Assembly (NCBI GenBank): GCA_028280445.1 | Contig: JANQLU010000005.1 | Location: forward strand, 78,061-142,060 | From: Pirellulaceae bacterium | GTDB taxonomy: Bacteria > Planctomycetota > Planctomycetia > Pirellulales > Pirellulaceae | DNA length: 64,000 bases | Direction: 5' to 3' | Shown: positions 35,545 to 42,858 of the stretch, piece by piece | How positions within the stretch are numbered: position 1 is the stretch's first letter | How the letters are laid out: every line of letters begins with the position of its first letter | Notes under the pieces: generated by a model | What the model saw: only the letters and a program-made list of their open reading frames with translations | Database searches by the model: none | Told to the model about the DNA's origin: nothing | Translations under genes and position numbers: made by a program

Positions 35545-36660
35545 CTAGTCCACTTTTTCCAATTTCGTAACGCGTCCGCCAGCCACCCATTCGGCGACAT
35601 AAATATTGCCATCGGCATCAAAGCAAGCGTCGTGAGGATGAACAAATTTTTCGTCTTGCCATTTTTTCGAATCGCGACGAATCGTCATCCTGGAATCGGC
35701 ATTGATTCGTTTACTGTCATCGCCGAGTTGAGCCACAACTTTGTTGTCTTTGCCTAGCAGGGAAATACGTCCTTTGAGTTCCGGCACCAACAATAAATCA
35801 CCTCGCGAATCGATGTTTGCTGGCAAGCCAAAACCTGCTTGAGTTCGCAGGTATTTGAAATTCATGTCGAAAAACTGCAACGTGTTTCGCGCGCGGTCGG
35901 TGACCACGATTTCAGGTTTCTCTTTATTGCGTCGATCGATCCAAATTCCATGAGATGTTTGAAAACACCCTTCGCCTTTTCTGGGATTTGACCGGGGAGC
36001 CGGTCCGCCAAAACAACTGACCCAGTTCGCGTCTTTGTCATATCGGTGAATGAAATACGAACCATAGCCGTCCGCCAACAAAAACCCGCCGTCGTCCATA
36101 AAAGCGAAATTAGTTGGCATGAATCGATTGCGGCCCCATTGGCGTTGCCGATTTTTGTCCTCACCTTTGGCATATTTTCCGGACTCCATTGGCGCGTGTT
36201 TGAGCCAGACGACTTCTCCTCGGAGCGTCATTTTGGCAAAACTTTTAACTTGTTGATAAGCACAAACGTAGAGAAACTCTTCCTTTCCTTCCTTACGGAC
36301 TTCGATACCGTGGCCTCCTCCCTGAAACTGACCGCCAAATGCGCGTACGAATTTTCCCGCCGCATCAAATACGAAAATCGACGGATGATCTTTTCTGTTG
36401 GCCTGTCCCTCGTGAATGACGTAGATCAATCCAGAACTGTCAACGGCGACGTTGTGGGTGGTCTGCCACGAGAATTTCTCAGGCAGTTGCGCCCAGCGAT
36501 GATTGAATTTGTATTTGTACTCGCCCGACCCGAGAGTTTCCGTACGCCGCGTTCGACTCGCTGTGAGCACGGTCGGGATTGCGAGGGTTGAAACGCCAGT
36601 AGCGGCAGCAGCAACACAAAACTTGCGGCGTGAAACCGCTTGCGAAAATTGATCAGACAT
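35545..36660 (-). CDS. TAT-exported NHL/6-bladed beta-propeller protein
   Basis: 371 residues from the ATG at 36660, whose product carries a twin-arginine signal (SRRKFCVAAAATGVSTLA). Recurrent NHL-like blades follow: HNVAVDSSGLIYVIHEGQ, FVFDAAGKFVRAFGG, GHGIEV, FDMNFKYLRT, HPHDACFDADGNIYVAEW and a closing VTKLEKV strand. Such proteins are common in planctomycetes and their ligands are mostly unknown. TAT export suggests folding, perhaps with a cofactor, before secretion. Confidence 0.75.
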   Translation of the reverse strand: MSDQFSQAVSRRKFCVAAAATGVSTLAIPTVLTASRTRRTETLGSGEYKYKFNHRWAQLPEKFSWQTTHNVAVDSSGLIYVIHEGQANRKDHPSIFVFDAAGKFVRAFGGQFQGGGHGIEVRKEGKEEFLYVCAYQQVKSFAKMTLRGEVVWLKHAPMESGKYAKGEDKNRQRQWGRNRFMPTNFAFMDDGGFLLADGYGSYFIHRYDKDANWVSCFGGPAPRSNPRKGEGCFQTSHGIWIDRRNKEKPEIVVTDRARNTLQFFDMNFKYLRTQAGFGLPANIDSRGDLLLVPELKGRISLLGKDNKVVAQLGDDSKRINADSRMTIRRDSKKWQDEKFVHPHDACFDADGNIYVAEWVAGGRVTKLEKVD

Positions 36661-36854
36661 TTTTTTTGACACTTTTTCTAAATCTGAAAATAAAGCCAAC
36701 ACTTGACGCATTTTAACCCGTGCTGTGTGAAAGATGCGAGCAAGCATTTCAGCAAAAATTGTTTTTACAGGTGTGAACCAAAACGCGGACAACTCGTCTA
36801 TACATCAGACAAAACAATACAACATCCTTTTAAACAAGGACTTTGATTTCAAAA

Positions 36855-37061
36855 ATGATGTCTTTACAGCCAAGTTCGAATTCGATGCCGAGATCGTTGA
36901 TGTTTCATCGCGATTTCGATTTATTGCTCGGCAAATCCGGCATATCCGGCTTTGCATCGGTGAGCGGTATGCATCCAGGTCACGATTTCAAAACGATTGC
37001 CGCCACGACCGGTTCGGTCGTCAAACGGAATTATCGTTTTGAGATTCTCGCGATCGAGTGA
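36855..37061 (+). CDS. Possible small protein, unrecognised
   Basis: 68 residues from the first of two adjacent ATGs, with AAGGACTTTGA about 10 bases before. The product (core DFDLLLGKSGISGFASVSG, then HDFKTIAATTGSVVKRN) resembles nothing I know. Support is the intrinsic terminator 35 bases after the stop on the same strand; an overlapping frame is also partly open, so this could instead be a non-coding transcript. Confidence 0.35.
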   Translation: MMSLQPSSNSMPRSLMFHRDFDLLLGKSGISGFASVSGMHPGHDFKTIAATTGSVVKRNYRFEILAIE

Positions 37062-37094
37062 CACTTGGCTGATTCTGAAAGTAGATTTCTGATC

Positions 37095-37125
37095 ACCCGG
37101 TGTCAAAAAAACATCGGGTTTTTTT
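37095..37125 (+). terminator. Rho-independent terminator
   Basis: ACCCGGTG / CATCGGGT with one G-U pair, loop TCAAAAAAA, then seven T. It separates the small upstream transcript from the tRNA array. Confidence 0.75.
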
Positions 37126-37165
37126 GTGGAATTTCTGTTCTGCAAAATGCCCAACAAAAAAATTT

Positions 37166-37237
37166 GGTTCGGTAGCTTAGACGGTAAAGCGTCCGGTTGA
37201 AGCCCGGAAGACAAGGATTCGAGCGCCTTCTGAACCA
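37166..37237 (+). tRNA. tRNA-Phe(GAA)
   Basis: Acceptor GGTTCGG / CTGAACC, anticodon loop TTGAAGC, discriminator A. The T stem has an A-G mismatch at the normally invariant last pair next to loop TTCGAGC, so the gene may be divergent. No CCA encoded. First gene of the array. Confidence 0.85.
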
Positions 37238-37304
37238 CTGGAGGATCGCGGTGCGCGATGGCGGTGAAAACATTCGCGCCGATCGCACCCGCACCTCACC
37301 ACAA

Positions 37305-37376
37305 GCCTCGTTCTTCTAGTGGTTAGGATGCTGGGCTTTCAATCCGGCGGCAGGGGTTCGAACCCCCTACGAGGTA
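37305..37376 (+). tRNA. tRNA-Glu(TTC)
   Basis: Acceptor GCCTCGT / ACGAGGT with G-U at the first pair, anticodon loop CTTTCAA, T stem and loop CAGGGGTTCGAACCCCCT. Discriminator A, no CCA. Confidence 0.9.
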
Positions 37377-37451
37377 CTTTTTAGTTTTTTACTTTTACTT
37401 TTTTACTTTCAGAAAATTGGGGGAGTCGTTCACAGGCATTTGGATTTTTAT

Positions 37452-37524
37452 CGTGTCGAGGAGCAGATGGGAGCTCGCGTGTTTTGGGAACACGAGGTTG
37501 CGGGTTCGACCCCCGCGGACACGA
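37452..37524 (+). tRNA. tRNA-Pro(TGG)
   Basis: Acceptor CGTGTCG / GGACACG with a G-G mismatch at the last pair, D stem GAGC / GCTC, anticodon arm CGTGT TTTGGGA ACACG, T arm GCGGGTTCGACCCCCGC. Discriminator A, no CCA. Confidence 0.88.
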
Positions 37525-37544
37525 CTTGAATTTTTTAAATAAAA

Positions 37545-37616
37545 GGTCGTCGAGGGCTGGTCGCCCAAATTCGGCTGATAACCGAGTTGCGTCAAGTTCG
37601 ATTCTTGAGGCGACCA
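37545..37616 (+). tRNA. tRNA-Ile(GAT) with compact D arm
   Basis: Acceptor GGTCGTC / GGCGACC, anticodon loop CTGATAA, T arm TCAAGTTCGATTCTTGA. The D arm is odd: GGGC TGGTC GCCC has only a five-base loop and three unpaired bases follow. No CCA. Confidence 0.8.
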
Positions 37617-37752
37617 CTTTTTTTGAGAGTAGGTAATAGGTTTAGGTTGTCGATCGACCTTGAACGACCTGCACGAAAAACACTGATCACCGAAAGGAAC
37701 TGGCAATGGTTTTATTGCAACGTTTGAAACATGGACACTCGACTTGTTTTCC

Positions 37753-37826
37753 GAGGTCGTGGTGTCAACGGTTAGCACAGCTGACTTTTAATCAGCACGG
37801 TGGGGGTTCGAATCCCTCCGGCCTCA
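37753..37826 (+). tRNA. tRNA-Lys(TTT)
   Basis: Acceptor GAGGTCG / CGGCCTC, D stem GTGT / GCAC, anticodon arm GCTGA CTTTTAA TCAGC, T loop TTCGAAT. Discriminator A followed by TTTT, no CCA. Confidence 0.92.
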
Positions 37827-37937
37827 TTTTAGGTAGTAGGTCATAGCAGGTAGGTGATAGGGAGCAGATAAGCGGAGTAGATAAGCGAGGTGAAGAAACA
37901 GGTAATCGCAAATTGATGGCAGAAAAGAATTGAGCAT

Positions 37938-38011
37938 GGGCGTGTAGCTCAGAGGTCGAGAGCGGATGTCTTATAAGCATCAGGTCAAAGGTTCAATTCC
38001 TTTCACGCCTA
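37938..38011 (+). tRNA. tRNA-Ile(TAT)
   Basis: Acceptor GGGCGTG / CACGCCT, D stem GCTC / GAGC, anticodon arm GATGT CTTATAA GCATC, T arm AAAGGTTCAATTCCTTT. Anticodon TAT would read AUA directly, unusual in bacteria, which normally use a lysidine-modified CAT tRNA. Confidence 0.88.
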
Positions 38012-38121
38012 TTTCAAGCAGGTCGTAGGTAGTAGCGAGTAGGTGGTAGTAAAACAGTCGGCAAAAAGAAAACGACCGACAACACTACAACCTACAACCT
38101 CTTCCCTACAACCTCATAATC

Positions 38122-38194
38122 GGGTCCAAGGTGTTAGCGGCAGCATGTCTGGCTCTTAACCAGATCGGTGAGGGTTCAAGTCCCTCTGGTCCCA
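38122..38194 (+). tRNA. tRNA-Lys(CTT)
   Basis: Acceptor GGGTCCA / TGGTCCC with a T-T mismatch at the fourth pair, anticodon arm TCTGG CTCTTAA CCAGA, T arm GAGGGTTCAAGTCCCTC. Discriminator A, no CCA. Confidence 0.88.
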
Positions 38195-38270
38195 CTTGAG
38201 AGATGCGAGAGAAGAGGTGAGAGGCACGAATTCTCGAACCTAAAAACCTCGCAACTCGACAACTCAACAA

Positions 38271-38342
38271 GCACTGGTCGTCCAGCGGCTAGGACACCGC
38301 TCTTGTAAAGCGGCTACGTGGGTTCGAGTCCCACCCGGTGCT
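38271..38342 (+). tRNA. tRNA-Thr(TGT)
   Basis: Acceptor GCACTGG / CCGGTGC, D stem GTCC / GGAC, anticodon arm CCGCT CTTGTAA AGCGG, T arm GTGGGTTCGAGTCCCAC. Discriminator T, shared with the second Thr tRNA at 46930. Confidence 0.92.
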
Positions 38343-38556
38343 CTCAACGGTGATGTGAATCGTCACGCAGACAGGTGCTATATGCGTTCAGTCGGCGTGA
38401 ACGATTTTTGATCACTTGCAGACGCAGGTCAGATGATCTGCGATTTTGATCTTTGACAATTGAATTTTGCCTTTTTCAAGTGAGAGAGCTCCGGGCTGAA
38501 TCGGTATGCGCCGCAAACGCAAGCGCACCGCATTCGCCTCGAGCCTCTCACCTTCT

Positions 38557-38627
38557 GCGTCCATGATGTAGCGGTAGCCTATCGCCTTGCCATGGCGAAA
38601 GTGCGGGTTCGACTCCCGCTGGACGCT
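38557..38627 (+). tRNA. tRNA-Gly(GCC)
   Basis: Perfect acceptor GCGTCCA / TGGACGC, anticodon arm TCGCC TTGCCAT GGCGA, T arm GCGGGTTCGACTCCCGC. The D arm pairs poorly (TAG / CTA at best). Discriminator T, no CCA. Confidence 0.85.
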
Positions 38628-38692
38628 TTGGAGCAGGTGATAGGTAGTAGCGGGTAGCGAGTAGCAGTGGGGTCTCGGTTTTTCGTTGTTGG

Positions 38693-39046
38693 TTAACTTC
38701 GTAACGATCGGAGTAATCCATTTAGAACTTTGCAGGTCTCCGTTGCGACCTCCAATACAGATTTCAATTGTTCCCTGGTGACAAGGTCAAGTCGATTTGC
38801 GACAGAAAGTTGATACTCGACTTCGCGAGCAGAACCAAATGCAATCTCAACAAAGCGTGCAAAATCTGATTGAGAATCTCGCGAACATCCTTCAACAATA
38901 TTTGATGCAATTGAGAGTGATGCCCTCCGAAGCTGGGAAGTCAAACCAAATCGTTCGTCGGAAGGAAATTCACGAGTCACTCGATAAACTTCCATGACAA
39001 GTTGATCAGCCAGTTCGAAAGCTCGTAATTTTTTATAGTCACGCAT
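38693..39046 (-). CDS. Four-helix-bundle protein (23S rRNA intervening-sequence type)
   Basis: 117 residues beginning MRDYKKLRAFELADQLVMEV, with RFGLTSQLRRASLSIASNIVEG in the middle and a helical end, the standard pattern of the S23/IVP four-helix bundle family. These are encoded within 23S rRNA intervening sequences in some bacteria and free-standing in others; the function is unproven. Here it sits between tRNA-Gly(GCC) and tRNA-Gly(TCC) on the opposite strand. The second of two starts is preferred (GTG ATG; ATG at 39046). Confidence 0.85.
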   Translation of the reverse strand: MRDYKKLRAFELADQLVMEVYRVTREFPSDERFGLTSQLRRASLSIASNIVEGCSRDSQSDFARFVEIAFGSAREVEYQLSVANRLDLVTREQLKSVLEVATETCKVLNGLLRSLRS

Positions 39047-39122
39047 CACCCTAACCTACAACCTACTCCCCAACCTCTACAACCTACCACCTACAACCTA
39101 CAACCTACTCCCCTAATTCCCC

Positions 39123-39193
39123 GTGTCATTGACCGAGCGGCTAGGTACCTGGCTTCCACCCAGGTGAGGCGAGTTCGACTCTCGCATGACACT
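39123..39193 (+). tRNA. tRNA-Gly(TCC)
   Basis: Perfect acceptor GTGTCAT / ATGACAC, anticodon arm CCTGG CTTCCAC CCAGG, T arm GCGAGTTCGACTCTCGC. Three-bp D stem ACC / GGT. Discriminator T. Confidence 0.9.
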
Positions 39194-39218
39194 CTTTGAA
39201 ACAATGGAACAATCGGTT

Positions 39219-39791
39219 TTACGATTGGCTGTTTTGTTCCAGATAGTTTTTCAAATTGTCCAAGGTGGTGCGCCAGCCTTGAACACATCCGTTGTAAAAC
39301 GGATCGGCCTCTAAGTCTGTTGGGAAACCAGTTTGTGTGACAGTGAATAAAGAACCGTCGTCAGATGGTTGAATTTCAAAAACGACTTCAGTCTGAAGTT
39401 CAAAAGGCAGCGGGCCGTTTTTCGAGTAATACTGGTAGTCCGACAACGTGAGCCGCTGAAAAGGTTGATACTCTTTGATAAAAGCCGAACCAATATAGTC
39501 CGGCCGGTCGACATCATCGCCCCATGACGCCGTCCATCGACCTCCAACCTCGGCCAACACAATTGCTGTTTTCACTTGCCACCACTGTTGGATTGCCGAG
39601 GGAGTGATCAATGCGCATCCACCGCCGGCTGACAATTGGGCAGTGCTCCGCCAAACGGAGTCGCGAGAGTACAACAAAACGCAAGATTCGTGTTGTTCCC
39701 GGTCGCCAGCTTCGATACAATCCCGCCCCCTCCATAAACTCGCCTTATCCCGAATCCCCCTCACCCGAATGCTCATCAACCAATTGAACAC
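39219..39791 (-). CDS. SRPBCC/AHSA1-type protein with an abnormal 5' end
   Basis: The C-terminal two thirds are a normal START-like domain: ALITPSAIQQWW, GGRWTASWGDDVDRPDYI, FTVTQTGF and GWRTTLDNLKNYL. The N-terminus is not: the usual VWRALxxP motif is split by eleven extra residues (VWR, then STAQLSAGGGC, then ALITP), and no good start lies at the expected distance. The first codons overlap the divergent glycosyltransferase start at 39769, exactly where base composition changes. The likely explanation is damage when the neighbouring island arrived. Binding of a small hydrophobic ligand is the family role. Confidence 0.55.
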   Translation of the reverse strand: MFNWLMSIRVRGIRDKASLWRGRDCIEAGDREQHESCVLLYSRDSVWRSTAQLSAGGGCALITPSAIQQWWQVKTAIVLAEVGGRWTASWGDDVDRPDYIGSAFIKEYQPFQRLTLSDYQYYSKNGPLPFELQTEVVFEIQPSDDGSLFTVTQTGFPTDLEADPFYNGCVQGWRTTLDNLKNYLEQNSQS

Positions 39792-41115
39792 CTCGCTTCA
39801 CGGCGGTGCGGCGGTCGCCGCGCTGCGACTGCATCGGGCCTTGCTAGCGGCCGACGTGGACAGTCGCCTGTGGCACGGGCCCAAGGCCAAAGCCGCGGCT
39901 GGCGACATTCAATGCCAACCACTACCCGCGCCGAGTCCCGCGTGGCGAGCGTGGTTGCGCAAACTTCAACTTAAATGGGACAAGCGACGGTTTCTCCGAG
40001 GACGGTCACGCGACTTTGAAATCTTCACCGACGCGCGCGCGGCCGTTCAAGCGCCCTTCTCGCTAGCGGGCGACGTGCTGCATTTGCACTGGATCGCCAG
40101 TTGGATCGACTATCCCAGCTTTTTTGCCGGCATCCCCGACGAACAGCCCATCGTGTGGACGCTGCACGACATGAACCCCATGACGGGAGGCTGCCACCAC
40201 GCCGATGCTTGCACGGCTTACAGTGCTGGCTGCCAGCATTGCCCGCAACTGGCCAAGTCCAGCGCGCGCGACTTTGCGTGGCAAACGTTCGAGCGTAAAC
40301 GGCACGCCTTTGCCGGCAAGAACATTCATGTCGTCACGCCCAGCCGTTGGCTAGAGGGACTCGTGCGGCAAAGCGACTTGCTGGGCAACGCCGCTAGCAT
40401 TCAAACGATCCGCAACGGCTTGGATTTGCAAATCTTCGCGCCGCGAAACAAACAGCAATCGCGCCGCGAACTGCAACTGCCGGACGATGCCATTGTTGTC
40501 GGATTCGGAGCCGCTTCACTTAAAAACCGTCGCAAGGGCTTTGCCGAGCTTTTGACGGCTCTGTCCAAGATGTCCGACAAAAGGCGATTCATGGGCCTGG
40601 GATTTGGCCAACACGAGTTGCCCGATTTGGGATTGGAATTGCCGTCGATGACCACGGTCGGTTACTTGAACGACCCGCGCCGCCAAGCATTGGTTTACTC
40701 GGCCATGGACATGTTCGTGCTCCCGTCGTGGGCCGAGAACTTGCCGCAAACCGCGGTCGAAGCGCTAGCCTGCGGCACGCCCGTGGTCGCGTTCGACGTG
40801 GGCGGCGTCCCCGAAATCGTTCGCCCCGGACAGACGGGCGTACTGGCGCCGCTGCACGATTGCGAAGCCTTGTCGCAAGCGATTCAGTGGATGGCGGACC
40901 ACCCGGATGCTCGACAACGCATGGGAAGAGCCGCCCAAGACCTAGTGCGACGCGAATTTGAAATTAACATGCAAAGAGATCGATATCTCGAACTTTACCG
41001 CTCGCTGATTACCGATAAAAAATCCATACCGTCGCCGCGTAAACCACGCGTGGTTGAAACTGGCGAGCTTAGCCACGAAAAAAAGGAAGCATGGAAAGGA
41101 TGCCATGTCTCATGA
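39769..41115 (+). CDS. Glycosyltransferase, GT4-like
   Basis: 448 residues from the ATG at 39769, beginning MLINQLNTSLHGGAAVAALR, the usual opening of GT-B retaining enzymes; upstream extension is rejected because it lies in the opposite gene. Acceptor-side motif VWTLHDMNPMTGGC; donor side VVGFGAASLKNRRKGF, FVLPSWAENLPQTAVEALAC, GTPVVAFDVGGVPEIV, the EX7E-type signature. It probably adds a sugar to a surface polysaccharide. It is visibly G+C-richer than the tRNA array and shares this with the next three genes, overlapping the second gene by 11 bases. Confidence 0.88.
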   Translation: MLINQLNTSLHGGAAVAALRLHRALLAADVDSRLWHGPKAKAAAGDIQCQPLPAPSPAWRAWLRKLQLKWDKRRFLRGRSRDFEIFTDARAAVQAPFSLAGDVLHLHWIASWIDYPSFFAGIPDEQPIVWTLHDMNPMTGGCHHADACTAYSAGCQHCPQLAKSSARDFAWQTFERKRHAFAGKNIHVVTPSRWLEGLVRQSDLLGNAASIQTIRNGLDLQIFAPRNKQQSRRELQLPDDAIVVGFGAASLKNRRKGFAELLTALSKMSDKRRFMGLGFGQHELPDLGLELPSMTTVGYLNDPRRQALVYSAMDMFVLPSWAENLPQTAVEALACGTPVVAFDVGGVPEIVRPGQTGVLAPLHDCEALSQAIQWMADHPDARQRMGRAAQDLVRREFEINMQRDRYLELYRSLITDKKSIPSPRKPRVVETGELSHEKKEAWKGCHVS

Positions 41116-42058
41116 AAAAACACCGCTGGAAACGCCGGTCACCTTCTTGATTTTCAACCGGCCGGATGTCACCGAGCGGGTGTTCGCCAGCATCGCCGAG
41201 GCGCGTCCCCAAACGCTGCTGGTCGTGTGCGACGGCCCGCGCGAGGACCGCGAGGGTGAAGCCGAACTAGTCGAGGCCACGCGCGCGATCATCGATCGAG
41301 TCGACTGGCCTTGCCAAGTGTTAAAAAATTACTCGGACTTGAACCTTGGTTGCGGCCGGCGGATCGCTAGCGGCTTGGACTGGGTGTTTCAAAACGTGGA
41401 AACATCCATCATCCTCGAGGACGATTGCTTACCACATTCAGACTTCTTTCCTTATTGCGAGACCTTGCTGCGAACCTACGAGAACGAACCGCGCATTGGT
41501 TGCATTGGCGGCAACAACTTCCAAGACGGGCAAGCAAGCCGCCAACACAGTTATTACTTTTCCAAGTATTTTCATTGCTGGGGCTGGGCGACTTGGCGAC
41601 GCGCTTGGCGGGACTACGACTTTACCATGCGTAGCTGGCCCGCGTTTCGCGATCGCGGCGGCTTACGCGAGCTGTGCGACACCCCCGAGGAAAACTGGTA
41701 TTGGACCCGCGTTTTCGACCGGCAATACCAGGGCCTATGCGACACTTGGGACTATCAATGGACGTATTGTTGCTGGTCCCAATCGCGGCTCAGCATCGTT
41801 CCCTCGGTGAATCTGGTGTCGAACATTGGCTTTGGCGCCGACGCCACGCACACCACGCACTCGATCGATGAACTTGCCGAGCTACCGACCGAGCCGCTGC
41901 CCGTGGTCTCGCACCCGACCGAGGTCGCGCGCGACCGGTACGCGGATCAATACACTTTTCAGCGCAACTTCCTCGGACGCCGCGGCCGTGGGCTGCGGAA
42001 GTATCTGACGCGGCTGCGAAGCTATTTTCAATTGGTGCGGCTCCAACGAGCCGCCTGA
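41105..42058 (+). CDS. Glycosyltransferase, GT2-like (GT-A fold)
   Basis: 317 residues; the ATG at 41105 follows GGAAAGGATGCC. VTFLIFNRPDVTERVFASIAE opens the nucleotide-binding fold, IILEDDCLPHSDFF supplies the DXD-like metal motif, and YFSKYFHCWGWATWRRAW matches bacterial sugar transferases of this subgroup. It presumably acts on the same polysaccharide as its neighbours. Confidence 0.85.
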   Translation: MSHEKTPLETPVTFLIFNRPDVTERVFASIAEARPQTLLVVCDGPREDREGEAELVEATRAIIDRVDWPCQVLKNYSDLNLGCGRRIASGLDWVFQNVETSIILEDDCLPHSDFFPYCETLLRTYENEPRIGCIGGNNFQDGQASRQHSYYFSKYFHCWGWATWRRAWRDYDFTMRSWPAFRDRGGLRELCDTPEENWYWTRVFDRQYQGLCDTWDYQWTYCCWSQSRLSIVPSVNLVSNIGFGADATHTTHSIDELAELPTEPLPVVSHPTEVARDRYADQYTFQRNFLGRRGRGLRKYLTRLRSYFQLVRLQRAA

Positions 42059-42088
42059 CCCTTCACGCCATCAACAACGGAGAGAAAC

Positions 42089-42769
42089 ATGGTCACCGCG
42101 ACTACCGAACTGGATATCGTTTCCGAAGCGGCGAAGCAACACTATGACAGGACCTACTTCGATTGGCAGTGCTCCATTGGCGAGTTCGGCGGATGGGCCA
42201 ACTTGACCAAATTCGAGCAATACATCCGGCCGTCCGACAACGTGTTAGACTTTGGCTGTGGCGGCGGCTACTTGCTGCGCAACCTGACGTGCCGTGGCAA
42301 GCTGGGTCTGGACGTCAACGAATCGGCCGCCAAGCAAGCCGCCGAAATCGGCGTGAAGGTCACGTTGAATTTCGACGACGTCCAAGATGAATGGGCCGAC
42401 GTGATCATCTCGGACAACGCCTTGGAACACACGGGCCTGCCATTGAACGAGCTTTGCAGGCTGCACCCCAAACTCAAACCGGGCGGTCGGATCGTGTTCG
42501 TCGTGCCGTGCGAAAACATCTCGTACAAGTACAAGCCCAACGACGTAAACTACCATCTTTACAGTTGGGGCCCGATGTCGTTGGGCAACCTGTTCACCGA
42601 GGCCGGCTATGAGGTTCAAGAGTCGAAACCCTACATCCACAAGTGGCCGCGCAAGTACCGCAAGGTCGCGCGGTGGGGACGGCGATACTTTGAATTTCGC
42701 TGCCGGATTCGCGGCATGCTGGAACGAAGCTGGTTTCAAGTCCGCGTGGTGGCGACCAAGCCCCGGTAA
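42089..42769 (+). CDS. SAM-dependent methyltransferase, class I
   Basis: 226 residues; GGAGAG precedes the ATG. Motif I is NVLDFGCGGGYLLRNL, followed by LGLDVNESAAKQAAEIG, then DVIISDNALEHTGLP and LKPGGRIVFVVPCE. The family methylates small molecules or sugars. In this gene order it probably methylates a glycan residue or a lipid-linked intermediate. Confidence 0.85.
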   Translation: MVTATTELDIVSEAAKQHYDRTYFDWQCSIGEFGGWANLTKFEQYIRPSDNVLDFGCGGGYLLRNLTCRGKLGLDVNESAAKQAAEIGVKVTLNFDDVQDEWADVIISDNALEHTGLPLNELCRLHPKLKPGGRIVFVVPCENISYKYKPNDVNYHLYSWGPMSLGNLFTEAGYEVQESKPYIHKWPRKYRKVARWGRRYFEFRCRIRGMLERSWFQVRVVATKPR

Positions 42770-42858
42770 CGAAAGTCACCATTATTTGAAGACACAGCGA
42801 ATTTCGCTACGACGATGCCAATAAACGTTAGACGGATCACTATGAGAGACGCCGCGCC

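Noticed and set aside
37381..37980. Minus-strand frames over the first tRNAs
   Set aside because: They are antisense translations of tRNA genes and low-complexity spacers, e.g. ending in RPEGFEPPPC from a T-loop.
39604..39768. N-terminal extension of the first glycosyltransferase
   Set aside because: The family begins at MLINQLNTSLHGG; the upstream part is antisense to the SRPBCC coding region and differs in composition.
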